Shown: piece by piece, positions 1-10,482 of the stretch
Numbering within the stretch: the stretch's first letter is position 1
Layout: every line of letters begins with the position of its first letter
NCBI GenBank assembly: GCA_031835245.1
Contig: JAVKOQ010000132.1
Location: 86,366 to 150,365, forward strand
Direction: 5' to 3'
DNA from: Balamuthia mandrillaris
Taxonomy: Eukaryota > Discosea > Longamoebia > Balamuthiidae
Length of the DNA stretch: 64,000 nucleotides
Translations under genes and position numbers: made by a program
Notes under the pieces: model-generated
The model's input: only the letters and a program-made list of their open reading frames with translations
What the model was told of the DNA's origin: nothing
The model's database searches: none

Positions 1-5
1 TTTTT

Positions 6-386
6 TTATGCATTCGACAGCCACTCATCGATTTGTGCAGCAATTTTCTTTCTCGCCAGAACAAGGCCTGTTTTATTTTGAAAAATACAAGGTTAAAGAT
101 TCAAACGAATCATGAGAGAGAGAGAGAGAGAGAGAGAGAGCAAGAGAGAAGAGGAGAACGTACTGGGAGGATCGTTTGGACTGCTTGGGAGCACGTTCGC
201 ACAATGAGCAGTTCCATCAATCAGAATTGCTGAAAAAGCAATAGAGACGTCAATATAAAAATAAAAAAATAAACAACATTACATTAGAGTAAACGTACAT
301 CTCAAAGAGGGAGACAGATTCTTGGTTACTCCAAGAGAGTGCCAAGGATCAATGTTACCTGTTTGTTTTTTAATGTAAGTGAGAGA

Positions 387-422
<36 letters not shown>

Positions 423-1492
423 CAGAGAGAGCGAAAGACAAAAGATGAAGAAAAAGAAAAAGAAAAACGAAGGAGAAGAATAAAAAATAATATACCATTC
501 ACAAACAAAATGTTGGTGGGTCCGTTGGCATCCAGGTGCCTTCCGCCATAGTAAGCGTTGGTGCCGTTGATGTCGGGGGTGAAGTTGGAGATGCCAAAGG
601 CGTCCTCGCAAAGTTCGATGGAGTAGGAGAGAGGCACCAAGTTGCCAAACGGTTGGGCGTCGGAGTCGGTCGTTTGGAAATAACCAAACTCAGTGCCTGC
701 ATATTTCGTTAGTAAAAATAATAACATTAAAGCAACAACGAACAAACTAAAAGAATAGACAGAATAAAAAGAGAAAGACAAAACAAGAAATGCAAAGAGA
801 GGAGACGTACAAGTTTGATAGACCCAAGGACGCATGTTGTCCTCCGCAGCTGGCGTGGTGTTGCTGAGCATAGCCACTTGAGTCTTGTAAGAAATATCCA
901 TGCACGATTGCTTCGAATATTCAAAAACATGAAGAAACAAAAAGAAAGTGAATAAGAGAACAAAGCAAAAGAAATAGGGTGGTTGATATACGAACGCCTT
1001 CTGCTTTCAAAAACATGTTGCTAATGTTCGCATAAGCGACCACTGGATCATTCTTACTACTTCCAGAGTTAAGAATGTTGCAAAGCTGAACATAATGTGT
1101 TAATATGAGAGAGAGAGAGAGAGAGAGAGAGGAGCGAAATATTATACATAAGTGATATCAACAGGATTGCCGCCTTCGTCGTTGTACTGAACAGTTCCCA
1201 TCCAATTGCCCATCAAGTTGCTCATGAACGTACTAATGTCCTCCTGCACTCGCGGCACTGTGCAAGTATTAAACAGTTTCTAAAATAATAACGAAAAAAT
1301 GAGTAAAGAACAAAAGAAAGAAAACAAATAGGATAACCAGGAATACAAACCTGGAGTTGAGACTGTCCGGAAGCGCTTTGGAGCATCTTTTGAATGGTCT
1401 GAGTTGCCGTTTGAATGTTTTCCTCGCATTGAATGCCAGTAAAATAGTCTTTTTTGTTTTTGGTACAAATGTGGTTACTTATTATGCACAGA

Positions 1493-1536
<44 letters not shown>

Positions 1537-2774
1537 ATAAAAGATACTCACTCAGGGATTGCTCAACAACGTCTAAGTATTGGAAAAAGTCCTTTTAAAA
1601 TGAAAGAGTTAGGCACAGGACAACGAATAAAATAAAATAACAACCACAATAATTGTACCAGAGTAGCAAGCACCGGAGCACTAGATGCAACGGAAGCCAG
1701 TGTGATATGAGGATACTTAAGACGGAACCATGCCGCCAAGTTTCCTATTGTAAAAAAGAGTTAAATCTGTTTGTAAAATAATATATCAGAAAAAAGATAA
1801 TTACCAGGATAGGAACAACCAAAGGTGATAACAGGAGAGTCAACAGCGTTGTACTGCTGTTTTAGCCACAGAATGAACTCAGCAGCATCCGCCAAACTGA
1901 AACCATGCGTAAGAAAGAAAAAAAGCAGAAGGAAAGGAAGGGTGAAAAATACGAACGCTTGTTGAGAGGAAAGGTAAACCAAGTTCGCTGTCTCTGTTGA
2001 AGGAAGAGGTTGGCTTTGACCATAGAAACGGTGCTCCAAAGCTACCAACAAAGCTCCTTTTGTTATGGTTGAATGGTTAAACACAAGAAACAAAAAAATC
2101 CAAGCTATACGATAGACAAGAGAGAGAGAGAGAGAGAGAGAAAGAACTTCTCCTCTTCAAGAAGAATATAATACCATGTCTCCTGCCATAGTTGGCCATT
2201 TGCAAAAGACTCGCATCAGCACCTGAAATGGGAGCTTCGCCTCCAATTTGCACTTTGGTTTCGATAAAACAAAGAAGCATAAGAATGCATATAAAGAGCT
2301 TTTTCCATCAAAGAAAAAAAAGGTAGAAAGAAGAAACACAACACCACCACAAGAAAGAATTAAAAAAATAGGAACAAAGGAGACATACAAAAGATGGGAC
2401 CGGGAAGATCAGCGTTCCAGAAGGACTCGTTGACAAAGTAACGCTGCTGCCAGGTTCGTCTGTCCTGCTTGTTGAAGTGGTCGAGCTTTTGCGTGTACCA
2501 CAACTCTTTTGCCGCATGAGTCGCTACAAGGCAAAGAACAACAACCAAAACAAAAGGGGAAGGGGAAAAAATGGATCAGAAGATGAACAGCTTAACGCAC
2601 ACATTAAAAAAAAAAAAAGAACAAGAGCAGCAGTGCCGACAGCAAAAAAAAAAAATGCATACGTTTGTTCTGGAGGAACTGTTTTTGGAGCTGAAGGTCG
2701 GTCCGGAAGAAGGTCGCACCGCAGAGCTGCACCACGACCCACAAGGCCACCGCCGCAAGCAACACCGCCTTCAT
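6..2774 (-). CDS. S28 family serine carboxypeptidase (lysosomal Pro-X / thymus-specific serine protease type)
   Basis: A secreted or lysosomal serine peptidase of family S28, which trims peptides at proline or acts as a dipeptidyl peptidase. The start at 2772-2774 opens with a signal peptide ([20 protein letters not shown]). About 15 exons follow, ending at a TAA at 6-8. The family motifs appear in order: [26 protein letters not shown], the nucleophile elbow FGCSYPG (Ser), NGNIDPWH (Asp region) and [10 protein letters not shown] (His). The Ser-Asp-His triad therefore looks complete. The length, about 460-480 residues, is usual for the family. Several introns carry GA repeats, which are CT on the sense strand. 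It is a paralogue of the plus-strand gene at 4065-6711, with matching intron positions. Exon edges were set by eye from GT..AG signals and the paralogue, so individual junctions may be a few bases off. Confidence 0.9.
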
Positions 2775-2865
2775 TCTCTGCTACGCTTTTTTGTTTTTTG
2801 AGTGGGAAAGAAAAAAATGAAAGAATTGAAAGGTGATTTCTGGGTACTTTTCATAATGTACTTCC

Positions 2866-3071
2866 GCGTCGACATGATAAAATCGAGGAACCGCCGGATC
2901 GAATCATGTCGCCTGCAATATAGTTTATTTAAAAATGGTACACCTCAATTAATCCTCATTTTCTGCTCTTTTATTGCACCTTGGGTGCACCTTTTTTCTA
3001 GCAGGGACCTTTTGCGTCGACACGGAATTTGATTGCTTAAACGCCGGAACGAATCATGTTGACTGCAATGT
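2866..3071. promoter_or_regulatory. Divergent promoter with a duplicated bipartite element
   Basis: This is the gap between the minus-strand S28 gene and the plus-strand gene at 3155. It holds two diverged direct copies of a block of roughly 58 bases, at 2866-2921 and 3014-3071. Each copy has GCGTCGACA, then 26-28 bases later CGCCGGAWCGAATCATGT followed by YGMCTGCAAT. The spacing and order suggest paired regulatory sites serving both genes. This is inference from position and repetition. Confidence 0.45.
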
Positions 3072-3154
3072 CTTTTTTCCAGAAGTTTGGCGTGACATCA
3101 TCCTAACCTAAATTAAGAAAACGTGATATCAGCTTCTCCGCAGGCAAAGGAAGA

Positions 3155-3933
3155 ATGCAAACTGCTGGCAGCAAGAATGAGGGGGTAATGGCGATGGTGC
3201 AGCGCGTTCGTGAGGCCGAGGAGCGGTGGTGGCACGACGTCCCAAGCTCGCACAAACGTGCGCTAGAAGAACAAGGCCTGCAGCCAGAGTCCATGCGGGT
3301 ATGGGGAGAGATTCTGTTCCTGCTTTTGGGCCTGAAGCCTGGCGTCATCCTAACGGGGCTTTCTTCCTCTGAGCAAGTGAAAGACTTTGTGCAAAAGGTC
3401 TTCGTGGAGAGCGGACTTCTTCGTGCGCATCCTGAATGGAAGAGCGGACTGGTCGAACGAGATATGGAAACCAGTTACTTTAATTTCAAGAACAGTTTTG
3501 TCATATATGACGACTCACGTGAAGATGCAGCCCCTGTTGCTCGTCGTCTGTTGGATGCTTCTTCATCTTCTCCACCTCCTCCTCTTTCTGAAAAAGAGGT
3601 CCGTTCTGCTGTTGTTCTTGTTTCTTGCTTTCTTTCTCTTTATCCTAAACAAAAAATCATCAGATAGCAACCCTTTTGGACTATCCCGTTCATTTGAAAG
3701 AAGGTGCGGAGCTGGAGGAGCAACAAAAGCGACAGGCCAGCTTGGTTGAAGTGGCTTACTTCGTTGAGGAAAGGCAAGGGGAGAAAGAGGAAGAAACGAG
3801 AAGGCTGTTGGTTACTTCGTTCGGAGCAGAGGAGGCAGAGATCAAACCGCGCGTGCTCCCTCACTTCCAGCGTTACAGGGAGGCGTGCGGTAAGGTTGGG
3901 CAAGCTCTTGTGGTTGGTGTGTCTCTGCCCTGA
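3155..3933 (+). CDS. Unrecognised protein of about 240 residues
   Basis: Two exons. The first runs from ATG 3155 to about 3598. The second starts at about 3670 after a short pyrimidine-rich intron, in phase (GAG, then ATA GCA ACC), and ends with TGA at 3931-3933. The product is soluble-looking and charged. It has an N-terminal helical part rich in Arg/Glu, a segment containing WGEILFLLLGLKPG that is hydrophobic but too short and mixed to call a membrane helix, and a Glu-rich C-terminal half. I see no known motif. The gene lies between two inverted S28 peptidase genes and starts about 380 bases from the start codon of the divergent one. It has no sign of being a shadow frame. Confidence 0.6.
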
Positions 3934-4064
3934 GTTCACAACGGAGCTTCCCTTTAATTAACTTTTGCATTAGCGTTACCGGTGAAGTAATGGTTGCACG
4001 TTTTGTTCAGTTGTTGCTTATTGTGGGCTCATGCTGCCTGCTCTCGCGGAATAACAAAAGCAAA

Positions 4065-4441
4065 ATGCAGAGCAGCCTGCCCGTTTGTGTTCTCCTCTTG
4101 TTGGTTATGGTACAGCTCTGTGCGGGTGCATTCTTCCGCACTGACGTCCTACTCGAAAAAGAGCTCCTGCACCAGCGTGCGTAACGCTTTAAAACACAAA
4201 AGAGCCTCCCGTGGTGGTTTTTAACACCTCCTCGCACAATAGCGCATCTTGCCCCTAAACAGTTATGGTACACGCAAAAGCTGGACCACTTTAACAAGCA
4301 TGAGTTAAAGACGTGGGAGCAGCGTTACTTTGTAAACGAGGCTTACTGGAACTCCGGCTCTCCGGGTCCCATCTTTTGTGCGTTGCTCCGTTGCTTTTAT
4401 GGTTTCTTGTTGCACATCATTTCTTATAAACATTCTCTCCT

Positions 4442-4476
<35 letters not shown>

Positions 4477-6711
4477 GCTTTCTCTTCTATGTTAACAGTT
4501 CAACTTGGAGGAGAGAATATGCTTTCTGGTGCAGAGGTTACTCATTTCCAAATGTTCAACTATGGCAAAGCCCATGGTATGCCATGCATTTTTTTGTGGT
4601 TAAGTACTTCCCCTTTCCGTTTAACTCCTTTCTGTTTTCAAAAGGAGCGTTACTGGTGGCCTTGGAACACCGTTTCTATGGCTTAAGCCAACCATTCCGA
4701 AGCACAACAACAGAAAACCTTGCTTTTCTTTCCTCTCGGCAAGCGTGCGTTTGCTTCCTCTTCTTGTTGTTTGGTAGGATTAATCTTTATGCACCATCTC
4801 TCACACTCTCAGATTGGCGGATGCTGCTGATTTCGTTCTGTGGCTTAAACGACAGTACAACGCTACTGACTCTCCCGTTATCACCTTTGGCTGTTCCTAC
4901 CCAGGTTAGCTTCTCTCTAGTTCTCTATTTTTCCTCCCTCTCTTTGAAGTTAACATCATTTTTTTTCTGTTCCTGTTTAAAACAAAGGAAACTTGGCTGC
5001 ATGGTTCCGTCTCAAATATCCAAATATAACTCTGGCATCTGTGGCTTCCAGTGCCCCTGTTCAAGCCACACCGGTATCATTGCTTCTCCTTTGTTTCTCA
5101 TTTGGTAGCTTTTGTGTTGACTCTTTTGATCATTATTCATTTGCTTGAAAGGACTTTTTTCAATATTTAGAGGCTGCCGACAAGTCTCTCAGTAAGTAGC
5201 TACATTCCTCGCCTCCTCTCCTTTGAAAAAGTGAAAAATTTATGACCTTTGCTTTTCACACAGCCTATGTTTCTGGTAGTCAATGTGAGAAGAACATTCG
5301 TAGAGCCACTGATGCAATTCAAAGCATGCTACAGCATTCTGCAGGACAAATGAAGCTCCAGGTTTGCACTGTTTGCTTATAAGTTTACACTTCTCCTTCT
5401 TGGTTTGTTTTATCTCATTGTTTTCTGTATTGTAGAAACTTTTTGCCACTTGCACGGTGCCACGAAATGAGGAAGATAGCACCACTTTTATGAATAACAT
5501 GATACTTTATTGGATGACAACCGTTCAGTACAACGACGAAGGTGGCAATCCAATTAATATCCGTTATGTATGCTATCTTTCTTTCTCGTTTCTTTCTTGT
5601 TTCTTTTCGTTTGCTTTTTCTTTTGGTGTGCGTCTTTTTTTGTTTGTTTTTTTTAAGAGTTATATGTTTGTCTACTCAAAAACTGCTCCAGAACGTGTGC
5701 TAATGAACTTCTTTTAAGCTTTGCAACCGACTCAACGAAGCTACAAATCCATTGTTTGGTTATGCAAACATTAGTAACATGTTCTTACAAGCATATCGGG
5801 TCCGTGGTTTTTTTGTATTTGTTACAGAGAGGTGGTGATGAAACGGCCTGTTTGTTTAGTTAGTTATTTATTTATATTTGTTTGTCAATTCTTCTACTTC
5901 AGCAACCATGCTTTGATATCCGTTATAGCTCAAAAGTGGCGATGCTCAATGACACCACACCAAGTGTGGTAAATTTCCTGCGACCTTATGTCTATCAAAT
6001 GTGTACGAGCATATTCTTGCCTATTTTAACAAAAACACATTCTTTTGTACCTGTTTGCCGTTTTACTAGCACTTGTTCACCACAAAATAAAAACAATAAC
6101 AGGCCGCGAGTTTGGCTTTTTCCAAACAACAGACTCCAAGGCTCAACCATTCGGAGACCGGGTGCCTTTCTCCTACTATCGTCACATCTGTGAAGATGCT
6201 TACGGCATTCCTCACTTTACCCCTGACACCAACGCCACCAATGCCTACTATGGTGGCAAAAACATCACGGCCAAAGGAGCGACTAACATTTTGTTTGTCA
6301 ACGGTAGGTCGTTCTTCCTTTCTTGTTGCGATTTTCATGGTTTAACACAGCTTTTGATACAGGCAACATCGACCCGTGGCATGTGCTTAGCATCACGGAG
6401 GACCAGTCACCGTCGGTGAAAGGTATCTTTTGTTTTTGTTTTTGTTTTTGAAATTGTTTCTTTTTCCATTATCACTTAACACACACAATAGCCATCATGG
6501 TTGATGGTGTGGCACACTGTGCAGACGTTCTTCCATCACTCCCACAGGATCCTCACAGTATGCGCCTCTCTCTCTCTCTCTCTCCTCCCTCCCTCTCATT
6601 ACTGACAATTAGCTCCCTTTTGTTTGATTGTACAAAGGTTTGAAAGCTGCAAGAAGGAAAGTTGCTCGACAGATCGCCCAGTGGTTAAAGAATGCACCAC
6701 AACGCAAATAG
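4065..6711 (+). CDS. S28 family serine carboxypeptidase, second copy
   Basis: Paralogue of the gene at 6-2774 in opposite orientation. ATG 4065 opens a signal peptide (MQSSLPVCVLLLLVMVQLCA). An in-frame upstream ATG at 3990 would lengthen the leader, but the shorter form matches the paralogue. Motifs in order are [30 protein letters not shown] with the catalytic Ser, a GNIDPWH-type Asp region and VDGVAHCADV with the His. About 15 short exons correspond one to one with those of the other copy, and the gene ends at TAG 6709-6711. Introns hold CT runs on the sense strand. The triad looks intact, so both copies may be active, probably in lysosomal or secreted digestion. Exon edges are approximate. 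Confidence 0.9.
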
Positions 6712-7099
6712 AGCATAAGCAAGGCAAATAAACTACGTTCGCGAAGAGCTCTTCTTTTCTTTTCCGCTCAAGGCAATATGTGTATTTAGCAGCTGGTGGA
6801 AGGCTCCACCGGAGAGTCGCAGTGAGGTGGACGTTCAACCTCCCAACATAGATTGTTCATTCCACAAAGAATTGTTGGTGGTAGGATAACAGTCCACGTC
6901 ATCCATATCCTTATACAGAATATGATGATGTGTGCTTCTTAGCAAAAATAGAAGCGATGACGCATGTTTATGTTTTTGGTTCCACAACAAAAATGCATAG
7001 GACGAGAGTCGAACCGCGCCATTCCGATCATTACAGATCGATCAATACTTGTTTCTGAAAAATGATTGGACAGCTTAGGGACGCAAACGACAAAGAAAG
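6712..7099. other. Intergenic, no gene seen
   Basis: The 3' flank of the S28 gene and the short 5' flank of SURF1. No coding region is supported. A tRNA B-box-like string at about 7000-7015 on the minus strand does not fold into a tRNA. Confidence 0.5.
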
Positions 7100-7818
7100 A
7101 TGCTGCGAAGAAGAAGACTCGGTAGTTGCCTTTCCTTCCCTTCTTATCGTTCACGTCCCATCGCCAACCCTCTTTCTTCTTCTTGTTCTTCTTCTTCTTC
7201 TTCTTTCACGAGGAGAGTCCACTCCAACCCTTGCCGACGCTTCACTTCCACTACTGCAAATGTTTCACGAGTCCACAACAAAAAGAAATTGCCTTTGTGG
7301 TTCGGCATCTTCCCGGCCAGCACCTTTGGGCTGGGCACCTGGCAGATCTACCGATGGCGGTGGAAGCAGGACCTCAAAGAGCGTAGACAACGGCAGGTGA
7401 ACGCTCCCGTGGAGCCTCTACCGCCTTCTATCAGGTTTGTTTAAGTTCTCCTGCTACTGTTTTGTTTTTCGCTCCAAACATTTCTCTGATTTGAGGAGAT
7501 AAAGTGAAGAAGAGTTTCCGCGGTTGGAGTATCGAAAGTTTGAGTGCAGGGGAACGTTTTTGCATGACAGGCAGTTTCGTATTCATCCCAGGACCAAGGA
7601 GGGCGTTGCTGGTTACCTCCTCGTTACTCCTTTTCGAAGAACGGATGGGTTCGCTCTCTTTGCCTTCTCATTGTTATTGTTCTCGTTCTCGTTCTTGTTC
7701 TTCTTCTTGTTCTTGTTCTTCTTCTTGGAGTTCGTCTTCGTCTTCTTCTTCTTGCACTTCTTCTTGTTGTTATTCATCTCCTCTCCTTTTCTTCTTCTGT
7801 TCTCTCCTCTTTGTTGCT

Positions 7819-7868
<50 letters not shown>

Positions 7869-8209
7869 CTTCTTCTCACAAAACAACAAAAAGGTCAATC
7901 ATACTTGTGAACAGAGGATGGGCGCCATCCACATGGAAGAACGACTCTCCCAACGAACAACAGCCGAAAGGCGTCGTGAGCATCGTCGGCATGCTCCGAC
8001 CAGGAGAGAAGGCCAAGAGCTTCGTGCCGGACAACCAACCGGAGCGTGGCCTTTGGTTCTGGTTGCAAGTCGATAAGATGGCCAAGAGCTTGGTGGATCA
8101 AGAAGAGCAGAACCACGTCGTCCTGCCTTTGTTGTTGGACCTTGTGGAATGTCGCCAACAAGGTACATTCAATTCCTTCTTTCTTGTCTTTGTAGTTATT
8201 TACTATGTT

Positions 8210-8245
<36 letters not shown>

Positions 8246-8354
8246 GTCGTTTCTTTCTTTCTTTCTTTCTTGTCGTTTCTTTCTTTCTTTCTTTCTTGTC
8301 GTTTCTTTCTTTCTTTCTTTCTTGTCGTTCTTTCTTTCTTTCTTTCTTGTCGTT

Positions 8355-8402
<48 letters not shown>

Positions 8403-8472
8403 GTCGTTTCTTTCTTTCTTTCATTCTTTCTTTCTTTCTTGTCGTTTCTTTCTTTCTTTCTTTCTTGTCGTT

Positions 8473-8524
<52 letters not shown>

Positions 8525-8530
8525 GTCGTT

Positions 8531-8577
<47 letters not shown>

Positions 8578-8891
8578 CTCTTATTCTTCCTTCCTTCCTT
8601 GTTCGTTTTTCTACAACAGATGCAACAACAACAGAGCAGGACTTTCCTCAAAAGCCAGAAACAAACACAGAACTTCGAGACCAACATCTAAACTATGTGG
8701 CCACTTGGTACACGCTAACCGCCGCGTTGGTGACCATCATCGTTCTTTCTCGTCGTCGAGCCGCTGCTTCTTCCTTATCTCCCTCCGTCTCCGTCTCCGT
8801 CTCTCGCATGAGCAACAAACCGCAAACAACATCAACCCCGCGCAGCGCAACCGTCGAAAGTGTAAATGGAAAAGAAAAAGGAAGTCATTGA
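7100..8891 (+). CDS. SURF1: SURF1, cytochrome c oxidase assembly factor
   Basis: A mitochondrial inner-membrane protein needed for assembly of respiratory complex IV. ATG 7100 opens a Arg/Ser-rich presequence with few acidic residues, as expected for mitochondrial import. Family marks then appear: FGIFPASTFGLGTWQIYRW (first membrane helix with the conserved GTWQ-like core), EEFPRLEYRKFECRGTF, GYLLVTPFRR, ILVNRGWAP, and a C-terminal helix preceded by LNYVATWYTLTAALV. Four exons join in phase at about 7434/7510, 7648/7893 and 8161/8619. The stop is TGA 8889-8891. Intron 2 holds CT/TTC repeats and intron 3 a long TTTC array. The C-terminal tail after the last helix is Ser-rich and extends beyond the usual family end. 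Confidence 0.92.
8204..8580 (+). repeat. TTTC array with regular TTGTCG interruptions
   Basis: About 375 bases in SURF1 intron 3. TTTC units are broken at irregular multiples by TTGTCGTTTC blocks, giving a higher-order minisatellite of about 10 such blocks. Pyrimidines are on the sense strand. Confidence 0.95.
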
Positions 8892-8928
8892 AAATAAAAA
8901 AATAAAATAGGAGACAAAAGTAAAAGTG

Positions 8929-9278
8929 TTAGTTTCCTTGTTCTTCCGTTTGTTGTTCTGCTTGCGGTGCCTCTTCTGTTGCTTGTGGTGGTTGAGCGCT
9001 TGCTTCCGAGTGTTGCGCGAACAATGCAGAGAGGCCCGAATTCTTCGAAGTCTTTTTTGAAGAATGGGAATGAGATTTTTTTAATATAATAAAAGAAGAA
9101 GGAAAGAATGAATGGAAACCTTTTCTTTGAGGAACTTGAGAAGATAATCCATGTTACGGTCTTCCTCCCTCATGAACTTCATAAAGTCAATATTCGATTC
9201 CTTGTACAAAGTTTGAAGCTCTTCTTGCGTCTGTTTTAATGGGTTTTTTTTATTTTGAGTTAAGCAGAAAAGGAAGCG

Positions 9279-9313
<35 letters not shown>

Positions 9314-10448
9314 AGAAAGATGAGAAAGAAAACGAACCACTTCCTTTGCAATCGTTCCAAATGCCTCTGCAGCAATGACCAACGCTTTGCCGCTGGGCAC
9401 GAGGCTCTCCAAGGCAGCATCCAGCAGGAAGGACATGGGCAGACAGTCGTCCAAGACGGCGTGTCCTATAAAGTCTCCCATGTATTGAGCGGCGTACGGG
9501 TTGTCCACCTCCAACTCTTCCACCGTTGCCAACGCCAATCGAAAACTATTTAGAGAGAGAGGTCAATTGTGAGTGTTGGTGGAAACTTAAACAGGAAAAG
9601 AAAAAAGAAAAAAGTACCCTTGAGCGATAGCATCAGGAGAGAGAAGGTCAGAGTTCTTGAGCTCCATGAGAAGCTTGGAGATGAGCTGACGCTCCGCCTC
9701 CTTCCTCTCTATGGTGAGGACGAGCGCCTTCTTGACGACCTCAGGGTGAAAGTCAGGAGCGTCCATGTCCTTCAGGCACTCGCCTGCCTCCTCTCCGTCG
9801 TGCGAGCAAAGATACTCTTCCAACAGCATTGTTGCAGCTTCGTGCAGTTTTTTGTTGGCTGACGAAGATGCTTGTTCAGAAGAGGAGGAGGAGGAAGAGA
9901 GATCCTCTTCAACTTCTTGTTGTTGTGGTTGACTTTGTTCTTGTTGTTGTCGTTGTTGTTGTTGAGCTCGTCGAGCGGCAGCTGGAACGTAAATACCTGT
10001 TGCTGCCAACGTTCCGGTTTCTCTCGTTGGTTCGTTACGCTGTTGAGATGCACGACCTCCTCGCTGTGGCGCTGCTGCCACTGGAGAGTCCATTCCTGCT
10101 CCGCCCATCAAAGCACTATTGATAGCAGAGGGAAAATGTTAAGAAACAGAATGTCAAAGGGGAAACGTGGAAGAGAGGGGGATAGAACCAGGAAGAATGC
10201 AGAAAGCAGAAAGCAAGAGGAAGAAGTGAAGAGAAGAACAGAAAATGAAATACCTGAACGGATTGGAAACTGCAGTCTCTTGAGGAGGAGCTTCTTTGCC
10301 GCTCCGACCACGAGCTTCGTAACTCGGCTGAGACCTTCGTGAAGAGTCATTTCTACCGCTACCGCGTTGAGAACCCTTTCCACCACGCGCCCGACCGCCT
10401 GCGGTTTCCCATTCGCCAGCTTGAGCTTGTTGCTTGTTGCCTCTACCA

Positions 10449-10482
<34 letters not shown>

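Noticed and set aside
6990-7050. tRNA-like string on the minus strand with GGTTCGACTC (B-box-like) and a CGATC...GATCG stem
   Set aside because: The T stem does not pair, the anticodon loop would have six bases, and no acceptor stem is found.
8205-8690. Long open frames of Leu/Phe/Ser or Lys/Glu/Arg over the TTTC array
   Set aside because: They are translations of a microsatellite inside a SURF1 intron.
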